Shown here: positions 35,393 to 44,083 of the stretch, in pieces | Layout of the letters: every line of letters starts with the position of its first letter | How positions within the stretch are numbered: the first letter of the stretch is position 1 | DNA from: an uncultured Dyadobacter sp. | GTDB lineage: Bacteria; Bacteroidota; Bacteroidia; Cytophagales; Spirosomataceae | Reading direction: 5' to 3' | Assembly: GCF_946482605.1 (NCBI RefSeq) | Contig: NZ_CAMLSE010000006.1 | Coordinates: forward strand, 275,656 to 339,655 | DNA length: 64,000 bases | Position numbers and translations under genes: made by a program | The notes under the pieces: generated by a model | Databases searched by the model: none | What the model was told of the DNA's origin: nothing | The model's input: only the letters and a program-made list of their open reading frames with translations

Positions 35393-37021
35393 TCAATATC
35401 CATCGTTCTGTTTCAGATTGGAGTTTTTATTCAGCTCCGGGCGCGGAATGGGCAGCAGGCTCCGGTAGGCGCCATTGGGTTTATGCGAAAGCCATGATTT
35501 GGTCGTGAAAATACCGAACCGGATCATATCCTGGCGGCGACGGCCTTCCTGGGCAAATTCCCAGCCCAGTTCGTCCAGAAAACGGCCGTATCTGATATCG
35601 GCACCACCTTCCTGCGTGGATGCAGTGCTGTTGCGAAGGCCGTAATCATAGCTGCTTCCCTTCATCAGATCAGCGCCTGTAACAGTGGCTTTGGAAGGGG
35701 ATGCTTTGAAGTTCCGCGCCCGCACGTTTGTCACGATAGCTGCCGCCTCGTCGGCTTTCCCGGTTCTCAACAGTGATTCCGCCTTCATCATCAGCACATC
35801 GGCGTAGCGTAGCAGCGGCCAGTCATTACTTAAATTCACAGTCGTGCCTTTCTCGATCTCAAATTTCCCGAGTCTGAAACCGTGTATTTCTTCGGATTGA
35901 TCCACACCGGGCAGTTCATTGATGTAATGAAGCGGCTTGCCCGCAAAAGCGCCCAACGTGCAGTTGAGAGGTGTGCCGCCAGAAGAATATTGAGCTCCCT
36001 GTATCCAGTTGCTGGTCAGGCGCTCGTCATTTTTATCAAAAGAATTGATAAACTGAGGAATAGCACAAATCCCGCCCCAGGGCGTATTCAACAGGCCGTA
36101 TGTCGCCTGATTGGCAGGCTGAAGTGTTTCCATGTGGATCGAGAAGCCGTTCCAGTCGGTCACATATTTGATGTCGAAAGGAATGGCGAAAATGATTTCT
36201 TTCGATGATTCGTTGTTGGTTTTAAAAACCTCCTTCTGCGTCGCTTCGAGCGCATAACCCGCCCCGGAATTGATGACCGCATTGCAATGCGCTATGCACT
36301 TGTCCCAGGCCGCAGTACCGGTGAAGACTTCCGCGTTCAGATACATTTTGGCCAGCAAGGTATGGGCAGCCCATTTATTGAACCTTCCGTAAGTGGTAGG
36401 GTCATTCTTGTCCGATAGTAGAGGCAGGTTTTCGGTGATGTCCTTTACGATGAATTCGAATACCTGTTTGCGGGTGCTTTGCTCAGGCAGGAAACCGGCC
36501 GGAACATCGAACTGGGTAATGATGGGGACATTTCCGAAAATGTCGCAAAGGACATAGTAATAGGAGGCCCGCAGCACTTTCAGCTCGGCTATCACTGCCT
36601 CCTTGCCGTCTGTGAATGGAATGCTGCCGGATTCGATCTGGTAAATGATCCGGTTACAGTTGGCGATGCCGGCATAGGTACGGTTCCAGTTGTTGACTGC
36701 AATCTCGTCGTCGGCCGTCCACTTGTGATCGTGAATGCGCCGGTACACGCCCCCGTCTACCCAGCCATTGGGGCGGGCGGGCATTACCAGCTGGTCGCCG
36801 GACACCTCCTGTGTTCGGAATAGCCCGTTCCACTGCTGCAACACGTCCCGCCAGTTGGTATAGGCGGCGCCCACCAGCGAGGCTACATCTCCGGATGCAG
36901 GGGTGAACTGGCTTGCAATGATCCTGTCGAAGCTTTCATCCTTCAACTCCGTGCAGGAAGTGATCCAGAGCAAAGGAAGTAATGCAATCTTGCTTTTTAT
37001 GATGTACTGAATGTTTTTCAT
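35393..37021 (-). CDS. SusD/RagB-family outer-membrane lipoprotein
   Basis: A 542-residue surface lipoprotein. The signal MKNIQYIIKSKIALLPLLWI ends with TSC as lipobox. SusD features include the TPR-like N-terminus (WNRTYAGIANCNRIIYQIES, AELKVLRASYYYVLCDIFGN) and the C-terminal LLRYADVLMMKAESLLRTGK, IVTNVRARNF and RFLDELGWEFAQEGRRRQDM. It is downstream of the SusC gene by 21 bp and is the last gene of the third module. The ligand is unknown. Confidence 0.94.
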   Translation of the reverse strand: MKNIQYIIKSKIALLPLLWITSCTELKDESFDRIIASQFTPASGDVASLVGAAYTNWRDVLQQWNGLFRTQEVSGDQLVMPARPNGWVDGGVYRRIHDHKWTADDEIAVNNWNRTYAGIANCNRIIYQIESGSIPFTDGKEAVIAELKVLRASYYYVLCDIFGNVPIITQFDVPAGFLPEQSTRKQVFEFIVKDITENLPLLSDKNDPTTYGRFNKWAAHTLLAKMYLNAEVFTGTAAWDKCIAHCNAVINSGAGYALEATQKEVFKTNNESSKEIIFAIPFDIKYVTDWNGFSIHMETLQPANQATYGLLNTPWGGICAIPQFINSFDKNDERLTSNWIQGAQYSSGGTPLNCTLGAFAGKPLHYINELPGVDQSEEIHGFRLGKFEIEKGTTVNLSNDWPLLRYADVLMMKAESLLRTGKADEAAAIVTNVRARNFKASPSKATVTGADLMKGSSYDYGLRNSTASTQEGGADIRYGRFLDELGWEFAQEGRRRQDMIRFGIFTTKSWLSHKPNGAYRSLLPIPRPELNKNSNLKQNDGY

Positions 37022-37042
37022 GATCGGGAATGGTTAGAGAGT

Positions 37043-40000
37043 TTACAAAACAAGGTTCAGGCCCAGTGTGAATGTGCGCGTTGTAGGATATTTGTCGCGG
37101 TTATCATTCCCGGGTGCTAATCCAAGCCGGTCTACCTCCGGATCTATACCTTTGTACTTTGTGAAAGTGAAAGTGTTCAATGTGGAGCCGTAAATCCGTA
37201 TGGATTTGATAAACTTGTTCTTGAAGCCGTTGATGTCATAGCCCAGCGTGATGTTGTCAATTTTCCAGAAATCGCCGTTTTCGACATAGTAGCTGTTAAA
37301 TTCCTGCGGCATCGAGGGGCTCAGTACAGCTTTGCCAAACACTTTATCGTAAGCCGACTTGATGTTGTTGTACTGCTGCAATCCGGTGCTTTCGAAAAAC
37401 ATGCGCTGGTAATTCAGGATCTGATATTTGAATGCGCCACGCATGGTCACCCCCAGATCGAACTTCTTGTAACGAATGTTGTTGTTGAAGTTTAAATAAA
37501 ATTTCGGAAGGCCATTTCCCAGCACCCGCTTGTCTTCGAACGCATGTTGGAAGTCGGCATAAGCCTGTGGCTTCCCGTCCCTGCCTTCGTAGATCCACTT
37601 GCCGTCTTCTGAAATATCGACGACCTTGAAGCCATAAAAATCACCGACCTGCTCACCGATTTTTACAATATGGGTGAAGGTCTGCACCGGGTCGCCGGTC
37701 GCACCGGTCACAAAATAGTCATTGGTCGATTTATAAATTTCGTTCGACAGACTTACCAGCTTGTTGGTATTCCTGGAATAATTGATACTTGCATTCCAGA
37801 CCAAGTCTTGGGTCTGAACCGGAACAAAATTGACCAGGACTTCAAGGCCCTTGTTTTCCATGATCCCGACATTCGCTCTCGTAGAAGTGTACAGGTTTGG
37901 CGGGCTTGGTACCTGGAAATCGTAAAGCAGTCCGTTGATCCGGCGGTTGTAATAGTCAATGCTACCGCTGATCCTCGATTTCAGGATCGAGAAATCAAGC
38001 CCGATGTTAGACTCGTGTTTTTCTTCCCATCGCAGGTCCGGATTCGGGTTTTGTGCAGGCACCAGGGTTTGAATCCACTTCCCGTTTGAATAAAAATATT
38101 TTTGGTAGTTCAGGATCGCCACACCCAAAAACAGGTTGCTGGGTTGAGTACCTGTCACGCCATAACCAGCCCTCAGTTTCAGGTCGTCAAACAGCTGCTG
38201 GCCTTTCATAAAAGCCTCATTGCTGATGCGCCAACCTAACGACACCGCCGGGAATGTACCCCAGGGGTGCTTGCTGCCCACCAGCTGGCTCGCACCTTCA
38301 TGCCGCACACTGGCCAGCAACAGGTACCGGTCATCGTAATTGTAGGTAGCCCTCGCAAAAAAGCCGATCAGGTTGGTTTCTGCCTTTCCGCTTCCCATCG
38401 GTGCAAGACCCGTTTTAATGGCATTCCCGATCCCGATGTTGTTGTAGGTGAATTTGTCGGTCGGAAAATCCCAGTTCTGCATCCAGAAGTTTCGGTTGGA
38501 GTTATCCTGATAGCTGTAACCGCCCAAAATAGACGCCTTGTGCCGGCCCAGATTTTTGGAGAACTGCGCGGTGAGCTCCATCAGTTTGTCGACCGACGAG
38601 GTAGACCCATTGGAAGCATACCCATTACGTCCGTCGCGCAGCGTGGAAATGTGATTTTTAGTTTCGGAATATCCCCTGGTTTGATTATACCGGTTGTAGG
38701 ACATCAATGCCGAAAGTTTCAGGCTGCTGATCGGATTGTAGGTCAGATTGGCTGTGATACGTGTGTTTTGGGAATCGTTTTTGCCATCGCTTTCCCGCAG
38801 CCGTGCCAGCGGATTGTCATAATTGAAAATGCCCGTCTGTTGGAACCAGGTACCGTCGGCGTTTTGAGTGGGGGCCGTCGGGTTTTGTATCAGCGCCTGG
38901 CGGTAGGCGTATCCGTTGAAGCTCACACCGTCGCCTGTGGTTGGATAGGTATTATAGGAGTTGAGGAACCCGATGTTGATGTTCAGCTTGTCGTTGAGCA
39001 TGGAATGGTTTACATCCGCGCGTCCGTTGAAAGTCGTATTTTCAGATTTGATAAAAATACCGTCCAGGAACCGGTAATTAAGGTTGACCAGATAGTTGGT
39101 TTTATGGTTACCACCCCGAAACGTGAGATTATGTATCTGGCTCAGGGTCTTTTTGGTTACCGCTTTGAGCCAATCCGTATCTCCGCCCAGATCCCAGGAT
39201 TTGTCTCTGATACCCTGTGCGATGTGCTCCCGATAATCACTTGCGGTCAGCAGGTCCAGTTTTCGGGCGATCGTCTGAGTGCTGAATGAAGTGTTGTATT
39301 CCACTGCGCTGTCATAGCTGCCTCTGGCCCTTTTGGTGGTGATGATAATGACGCCGTTAGTGCCCCGTGTTCCATAAATAGCGGCCGCAGAACCGTCTTT
39401 GAGCACGTCGATGGCCTCAATGTCCTCGGGAGCTACCGTCTTCAGATCACCCGGTACACCGTCGATCAGCACCAGCGGATTGGAATTGGCACCTAAAAGC
39501 GTCGTGTTTCCGCGCAGTAAAACCTGTGAACCCTGCGTTGGATCTCCACTCGGCGCGGAAATGGTGAGACCTGCTACTTTTCCTTGCAGGAGCTGTCCCG
39601 CATCCAGGGTAGGGGCCTTGACAAAATTCTCGGGGGTTACCCGCACCACGGCGCTGGTGATATCCGCTTTTCGCTGACTTCCGTAACCCACCACGACCAC
39701 CTCCTCCAACGACTTGTCGTCCACGGCAAGTTTGATATCGATCTGACTTTGGTTTCCGATTTCCTTTTGCTGGGTCACATAGCCCAGAAAGCTGTAAACA
39801 AGAATGCCTTTTTCATCAGGAATGTTCAGGCTGTATTTGCCGTTCTCATCGGTGGCTGTCCCGATTTGTGTTCCTTTTAAAACGACGTTCACACCAGGTA
39901 ATCCATCTCCCTTTTCATCGGTGACTTTTCCTGTTACCAAAAACTGGCTGGATTCGGCCGGTTTCAGCGCAGGGAGAGATTCCTGGATGCTGCCTGACTT

Positions 40001-40369
40001 AAGAGCTTCATTTTCGCTGAGGATAATGGTCTTTTTATTGACCTGGAAAGATATGTCGAGCGGTTTCAGCAGCTGGATCAGCACCTGCGACAACCTTTCA
40101 TTTTTTACTTCAAAAGTCACTTTCCGGCGCGATTGGATCAGCTCCGGACTATACATAAATTTGACATTGGAGATATCCTCAATCCTTGATAAAACGGTTT
40201 TAATGTCCCGGTTTTCTATCTTGAATGTAATTCTTTGCTCAAGAATCTCCTGCGCATGTCCCGGGCGTGCAGCCACCATCGTCGCAAACAGCGCAATGGT
40301 GCAAAATTGTATCAGAGTCACCTTCATAGAAAGCAGCAGTAAGCGTTGGATGACTGGGTTAACTTTCAT
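37043..40369 (-). CDS. SusC/RagA-family TonB-linked outer-membrane receptor with STN domain
   Basis: A 1108-residue transporter. It begins MKVNPVIQRLLLLSMKVTLI with a signal segment to ARPGHAQ, then the STN domain (about 35-115; ITFKIENRDIKTVLSRIEDI), carboxypeptidase-like domain (GVNVVLKGTQIGTATDENGK), SLEEVVVVGYGSQRKADITS, plug (LRGNTTLLGANSNPLVLIDG) and a barrel ending FTLGLNLVL. The ATG at 40369 is chosen because it opens the signal; a TTG 15 codons upstream (40414) is the alternative. The STN domain predicts control through the FecR gene about 200 bp upstream. The intervening 40370-40570 region holds a weak hairpin at about 40478-40510. Confidence 0.93.
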   Translation of the reverse strand: MKVNPVIQRLLLLSMKVTLIQFCTIALFATMVAARPGHAQEILEQRITFKIENRDIKTVLSRIEDISNVKFMYSPELIQSRRKVTFEVKNERLSQVLIQLLKPLDISFQVNKKTIILSENEALKSGSIQESLPALKPAESSQFLVTGKVTDEKGDGLPGVNVVLKGTQIGTATDENGKYSLNIPDEKGILVYSFLGYVTQQKEIGNQSQIDIKLAVDDKSLEEVVVVGYGSQRKADITSAVVRVTPENFVKAPTLDAGQLLQGKVAGLTISAPSGDPTQGSQVLLRGNTTLLGANSNPLVLIDGVPGDLKTVAPEDIEAIDVLKDGSAAAIYGTRGTNGVIIITTKRARGSYDSAVEYNTSFSTQTIARKLDLLTASDYREHIAQGIRDKSWDLGGDTDWLKAVTKKTLSQIHNLTFRGGNHKTNYLVNLNYRFLDGIFIKSENTTFNGRADVNHSMLNDKLNINIGFLNSYNTYPTTGDGVSFNGYAYRQALIQNPTAPTQNADGTWFQQTGIFNYDNPLARLRESDGKNDSQNTRITANLTYNPISSLKLSALMSYNRYNQTRGYSETKNHISTLRDGRNGYASNGSTSSVDKLMELTAQFSKNLGRHKASILGGYSYQDNSNRNFWMQNWDFPTDKFTYNNIGIGNAIKTGLAPMGSGKAETNLIGFFARATYNYDDRYLLLASVRHEGASQLVGSKHPWGTFPAVSLGWRISNEAFMKGQQLFDDLKLRAGYGVTGTQPSNLFLGVAILNYQKYFYSNGKWIQTLVPAQNPNPDLRWEEKHESNIGLDFSILKSRISGSIDYYNRRINGLLYDFQVPSPPNLYTSTRANVGIMENKGLEVLVNFVPVQTQDLVWNASINYSRNTNKLVSLSNEIYKSTNDYFVTGATGDPVQTFTHIVKIGEQVGDFYGFKVVDISEDGKWIYEGRDGKPQAYADFQHAFEDKRVLGNGLPKFYLNFNNNIRYKKFDLGVTMRGAFKYQILNYQRMFFESTGLQQYNNIKSAYDKVFGKAVLSPSMPQEFNSYYVENGDFWKIDNITLGYDINGFKNKFIKSIRIYGSTLNTFTFTKYKGIDPEVDRLGLAPGNDNRDKYPTTRTFTLGLNLVL

Positions 40370-40570
40370 ACATTTGAGTTGTTTTGTGTCAATTTTTTGA
40401 GAACTATTGGACAAAGCGATCCCCCAAGGTTTTTTGCAAGAAAACCTTCTTTATGAAGTGAAAAGGGGAGTAATTAGAAGACCTGTGGTGCCGCAAACAC
40501 TGCGGGTCTTTTTCAGGGTAGAGGTTATGTTTGCATATTGCTTCGATCGTAAGGTTAGAAATGATTGACT

Positions 40571-41677
40571 TTATCTTTTGCAGCTTCTGACATTCATGAC
40601 GATTTGGCCATCAATCATTTCATAGCTTGCATGAATGGCCTTGCACATCATGGTTAATTTCTCCGTCAAGGGTTCGTCTGCCATGAACGCGGTAAGTGTG
40701 CAGTTGCGGATCTGATTCTCGTCCACAATGATGGGTATTCCGTAAGCCCTTTCAAATTTTTTGAAGACTTCGCTCAGCGGCGTTTCTTCAAACACGAAGT
40801 CCTCCTCCTTCATGGAATGATCTACAATGACCGGATTCGCGATCAGGCTTTTTTCAAATTGCTTTTCATCCTTTTTATAGTAGATCTCCTGATTGGCAGT
40901 CAGAACAATGCCCTTGAGTGACGGGTTGGACTCTTTTCTGGTCTTAGTCAGTTCTTCATGGTCGAATACCGACACTTTCCCAGTTTTGACGGTTACCAGC
41001 AGCTTTTCTTCGCTGTCGAAGGACCTGATCGTAAAGCTTGTTCCGAGTACCTTCACCACCAGTTTATTGAAATGGACCAGAAAAGGCTTGTCCGGATTTT
41101 TCACCACATCAAAAAAAGCTTCACCGTCAAGTGTTACCACACGGATATTTCCATCGAAGGCCGCCGGATAAGTGAGCGAGCTATTCGGTTGAAGCGTGAC
41201 CTTACTACCGTCGCTGAGCCGGACTGTTTCGGCTTCCGGCGACTCGTTGAACCTCTTAATCATCCCGCTTTGGGTGTCCGCGACTGTACCGGACAAACCA
41301 GGCGTGCGTTGATGGCTGGTGAAATAGAACCAGAAAGAGCCTAAAACGAACAGGACCGAAGCCGCGGCGGATAGGGTGGCGACCGGGTAGGTTTGCCAGA
41401 AGCGGGCAGGTTTGACCGCGTTGCCGGACCGTTTCTGATGTTTTCGTAAAATTCTCTCCGCAAACTGATCGACATAATCGTCGGCCACCACGGGCTGTTC
41501 GTCGGCAATGTTCAGAAGAAATGATTTTGCCAAATCCATCTCCGGTGTGAGAGCGGGATAGGTTTCAGACAGCATATTCCAAAATGAAGCAGACTCCGGT
41601 TTCCTGTTAAAGACCCAGTCGCGGAAGAACGGATCGTTGACGAAGTCTATCGTCTTGAAATCTTTATACTTATTCAT
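40571..41677 (-). CDS. FecR-family anti-sigma factor
   Basis: A 368-residue anti-sigma factor: cytoplasmic N-terminus (about 1-95), transmembrane helix (about 98-118, YPVATLSAAASVLFVLGSFW), FecR domain (about 150-260; VRLSDGSKVTLQPNSSLTYP, GEAFFDVVKNPDKPFLVHF, VLGTSFTIRSF) and C-terminal DUF4974 (about 290-365; FEETPLSEVFKKFERAYGIP). Unlike the other two FecR proteins it carries a charged insertion around 250-275 (ELTKTRKESNPSLKG). It follows the sigma gene and precedes SusC, in the order of the other modules. Confidence 0.94.
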   Translation of the reverse strand: MNKYKDFKTIDFVNDPFFRDWVFNRKPESASFWNMLSETYPALTPEMDLAKSFLLNIADEQPVVADDYVDQFAERILRKHQKRSGNAVKPARFWQTYPVATLSAAASVLFVLGSFWFYFTSHQRTPGLSGTVADTQSGMIKRFNESPEAETVRLSDGSKVTLQPNSSLTYPAAFDGNIRVVTLDGEAFFDVVKNPDKPFLVHFNKLVVKVLGTSFTIRSFDSEEKLLVTVKTGKVSVFDHEELTKTRKESNPSLKGIVLTANQEIYYKKDEKQFEKSLIANPVIVDHSMKEEDFVFEETPLSEVFKKFERAYGIPIIVDENQIRNCTLTAFMADEPLTEKLTMMCKAIHASYEMIDGQIVMNVRSCKR

Positions 41678-41763
41678 GAAATTGAGTCATTATTTGTTGC
41701 CTGAAACGATTAGTAGAAATCGTCTCGTTTATACCCAATTTCAATGAAGTTTTTTACATTGTT

Positions 41764-42384
41764 TTAGCCAACTGTTTGCAGGTATTTGAAAAAGAGGGGC
41801 TTATGTTGAAGTGCGATAAGGAGAAACACCCAGTTTTCACGCAGGATGTTGATGCTTTTGAGAAGCAGGTTTGACACCGACTGCTTACTGATACCCATCA
41901 CCTCGGCAATCTCATCGTTGTCCAGGTTCTCATAGTAGCGAAGGAAAAGAACTTCCTTTTGACGCTTGGTCAGGAAGGTGAAGAAGCGGGAAATTTTTGT
42001 GGTGAGTTCAGTGGACTCGTCCAGGGTTATCAGAAATCTTTCAATGTTTTCGAAATCAATAAACAGGTCTTCCTGTATTTCAATGTTCGCCGAAGTCTCC
42101 TTCATGGCCCTGATCAGGTTATTTCTCAGGCATTTGAAGAGATAGTTTTTTACTGAGGCCGGATTTCCCAAATGTGTTCTTTTTTCAAGAAAATCCAGGA
42201 ACAGGTCTTGTATGACATCCTCAACCAGGGACCGGTCTTTGCTGAACTTACTTCCATAATGAAGCAAAGGCCGAAAGTAACGCGACAGCAGCACATTCAA
42301 CGATTGATCGTCCCCACTCTTGAAAAGAGCCCAGGTCATTGCGTCTGAGGTATCTTCCTGCTGGGTTTCAATCAATTTGTCCAT
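41764..42384 (-). CDS. ECF RNA polymerase sigma factor (FecI-like)
   Basis: A 206-residue ECF sigma factor from ATG at 42384. Region 2: LNVLLSRYFRPLLHYGSKFS, VEDVIQDLFLDFLE, and VKNYLFKCLRNNLIRAMKE. Region 4: FFTFLTKRQKEVLFLRYYEN, then LDNDEIAEVMGISKQSVSNL, then a hydrophobic tail WVFLLIALQHKPLFF. A longer frame from ATG at 42477 adds a 31-residue N-terminus without conserved character (MTAHAVRFILPFTRPA), so the shorter start is preferred. It is the first gene of the third module; a perfect 27-bp palindrome at 42514-42540 lies upstream. Confidence 0.9.
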   Translation of the reverse strand: MDKLIETQQEDTSDAMTWALFKSGDDQSLNVLLSRYFRPLLHYGSKFSKDRSLVEDVIQDLFLDFLEKRTHLGNPASVKNYLFKCLRNNLIRAMKETSANIEIQEDLFIDFENIERFLITLDESTELTTKISRFFTFLTKRQKEVLFLRYYENLDNDEIAEVMGISKQSVSNLLLKSINILRENWVFLLIALQHKPLFFKYLQTVG

Positions 42385-42513
42385 CTGTTTCCCGGGTTGA
42401 TTACGGCTTCTGATTACACTGTCATCGCTGGCTGGCCTGGTAAACGGCAGGATAAACCGCACAGCATGAGCCGTCATTTAAGATTAATACCGCAAATATT
42501 GTAAATATTTTAA

Positions 42514-42540
42514 CAATAATTGTAATATATACAATTATTG
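42514..42540. promoter_or_regulatory. Perfect 11-bp inverted repeat upstream of the third sigma gene
   Basis: CAATAATTGTA (42514-42524) and TACAATTATTG (42530-42540) are perfect reverse complements with a 5-bp centre. It lies between the sigma gene (start 42384 or 42477) and the Crp/Fnr gene (stop 42673). It may be an operator for the module or part of a terminator for the Crp/Fnr gene; its AT-richness makes a hairpin weak, which favours an operator. Confidence 0.45.
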
Positions 42541-42672
42541 CTCAGACGGAGGAATTTCGATGCAGTTTGGTGCGCTGGATTTGTTCGGCGCTGATTGCCT
42601 GCAACACGCCCCGTTTTATCAGTGATGGTCGCCGGCTGTGCCAGGGCACCGCATTCCGATGCGGTGGTAAGG

Positions 42673-43305
42673 TTATATGGGAGATTTATGGCAGCTTTTT
42701 TCAGTCGGAGTCAGAAACACCTTGCCTTTGATGATGTTTACTTTTCCATCATGCTGCAAGGCTTTGGTGGCACGGATCACGGTTTCTACACGCATTCCGG
42801 TCAGGTTCGCCACCTGCTGCCTGGTCAGGAGCAGCTTGTTGCAAATGCCGCATACCTTGTTGCTGTGCTCATGCAGATATTTAAAGAGCTTTTCGACGAT
42901 CTTTTCGGGGGAATGCCCGGCCAGCTCACGATGTAAAAACAATTTAAATCGCATTTTTTGAGCCAGCATCCTGTTGAAGTCCAGGCTGATTTGCGGTTGC
43001 TGTTGAATCAGTTGGTTAAATGCGGTCGCGGTGAGCCGGAGAAAGAGGCAATCCGTGACCGCCACCGCAGTGCATGCATAGCCCTGCTGATCGAACAGAG
43101 GGAGCTCACCGAAGCATTCACCCGGCCAGACCAGCTCCTGAAGGACTTCTTTCCCATCATCATTGAAATTAGACCAGGCCACTTTGCCCTCCACGAGCTG
43201 ATGATAATAAAGCCCGCTATCTCCTTCCAGAAAGATCACCTCTCCGGCAGAAGCCTTTTTGTAAACGGCACCATACTGAATGAGCAAATCGATATGGATC
43301 ATCAT
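42673..43305 (-). CDS. Crp/Fnr-family regulator divergent from the nos operon
   Basis: A 211-residue regulator: cyclic-nucleotide-binding-like domain (about 15-125; ASAGEVIFLEGDSGLYYHQL, GECFGELPLFD) and a helix-turn-helix C-terminus (TRQQVANLTGMRVETVIRAT). Cysteines cluster in GEC, GYAC, VTDC and VCGIC, but not in the N-terminal pattern of Fnr, so sensing of NO, oxygen or redox state is possible but not shown. The start is ATG at 43305 or 43302 (MMIHIDLLIQYGA). It is divergent from the nos gene cluster, with a palindromic site in the 283-bp gap, so it is the likely regulator of nitrous oxide reduction. NnrR/DNR-type regulators occupy the same position in other denitrifiers. Confidence 0.85.
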   Translation of the reverse strand: MMIHIDLLIQYGAVYKKASAGEVIFLEGDSGLYYHQLVEGKVAWSNFNDDGKEVLQELVWPGECFGELPLFDQQGYACTAVAVTDCLFLRLTATAFNQLIQQQPQISLDFNRMLAQKMRFKLFLHRELAGHSPEKIVEKLFKYLHEHSNKVCGICNKLLLTRQQVANLTGMRVETVIRATKALQHDGKVNIIKGKVFLTPTEKSCHKSPI

Positions 43306-43482
43306 GGCTATACCTGGTTGAACAACCAAACCTAGCCAGGTTCGGCTCCAATGCTACTGACAAAGACGCTGTTCGGATATGATTTAAGTCACTATTTGTA
43401 AAGTGCTTATTGTGAATGGTTTATATGTTATTCTGATCGCGACTTCTAAAAAGGACCTCCATATGCGCTACCATCAGGGCCA

Positions 43483-43500
43483 TTATGCGTGTACGCATAA
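43483..43500 (+). promoter_or_regulatory. Palindromic activator site upstream of nos promoter
   Basis: TTATGCGT-GT-ACGCATAA is an 18-bp perfect palindrome with 8-bp arms. Its centre at 43491.5 lies about 41.5 bp before the start expected from the -7 element TACATTTG at 43522-43529, and no TTG is found at the -33 position. This is the usual class II arrangement for a Crp/Fnr-family activator. The sequence does not match the classical TTGAT-N4-ATCAA Fnr box, so the adjacent regulator probably has its own specificity. Confidence 0.6.
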
Positions 43501-43506
43501 AATGGC

Positions 43507-43531
43507 GGCAAATGCGGTACATACATTTGCC
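43507..43531 (+). promoter_or_regulatory. nos operon promoter within a second inverted repeat
   Basis: GGCAAATG (43507-43514) and CATTTGCC (43524-43531) are perfect reverse complements over 9 bases. The right arm contains TACATTTG (43522-43529), a perfect TAnnTTTG -7 element, about 60 bp before the cytochrome c start codon. A factor binding the repeat would cover the promoter, so it may repress or modulate it. Confidence 0.55.
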
Positions 43532-43588
43532 CACAGGCAGTGACATAAAGCCGCCTGTAACCGCAATTTTCACCAAAATGCTACGAAA

Positions 43589-44050
43589 ATGAAAAGGAAT
43601 TTGATACTCGTGCTCTCCGCTGTGATGCTCTATGCGTGCGGTCAGAAAACTGAAAGTACCGGTGAAAGTGCACCGGCAGAGCAAAAGCCTGCTGTATCCG
43701 AGTATGACCCGCAGCGTGGAGAAGGCAAATTCGGCGATGTCGAAATCTCCGAAAAACTGGACGCGAAAATGGCAGCAAGCGGTAAGCAGATTTACGATCT
43801 CAAATGTTCAAGCTGCCACAAGCTCACCGACGAAAAGCTGGTGGGGCCCGGCTGGAAGGGTGTTAGCACCAAGCATAAGCCGGGCTGGATCATGAATTTC
43901 ATTACCAACCCCGACGCCATGATCGACAAGGATCCCCAGTTGCAGGCGCAGCTTGAACTTTGTCTGGTGCGGATGCCCAATCAGAACCTGTCCGACGACG
44001 ACGCCCGGCATATTCTCGAATTGATGCGCCAGAACGATGGCGTACAGTAA
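43589..44050 (+). CDS. Lipoprotein cytochrome c of the nos cluster
   Basis: A 153-residue c-type cytochrome. The signal MKRNLILVLSAVMLYAC gives a lipid-attached protein (Cys17). The heme motif is C73-S-S-C76-H77, and Met129 (VRMPNQ) is the probable distal ligand. One heme is attached. It is the first gene of the operon with nosZ 33 bp behind, so it most likely supplies electrons to the nitrous oxide reductase. Monoheme cytochromes next to clade II nosZ are common. It is anchored in the periplasm, on the outer face of the inner membrane or the inner face of the outer membrane; the sequence does not decide. Confidence 0.9.
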   Translation: MKRNLILVLSAVMLYACGQKTESTGESAPAEQKPAVSEYDPQRGEGKFGDVEISEKLDAKMAASGKQIYDLKCSSCHKLTDEKLVGPGWKGVSTKHKPGWIMNFITNPDAMIDKDPQLQAQLELCLVRMPNQNLSDDDARHILELMRQNDGVQ

Positions 44051-44083
44051 ATACTTCCTTGTTTTTCCCAATCAGCAATTTGT

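Noticed and set aside
38267..39289. 340-codon plus-strand ORF
   Set aside because: It is antisense to the SusC gene at 37043-40369; the SusC frame contains all family motifs, while this frame has none.
40478..40510. Terminator between FecR and SusC in the third module
   Set aside because: The stem is weak and its T run faces right, opposite to the flanking genes, so it is mentioned only as a comparison.
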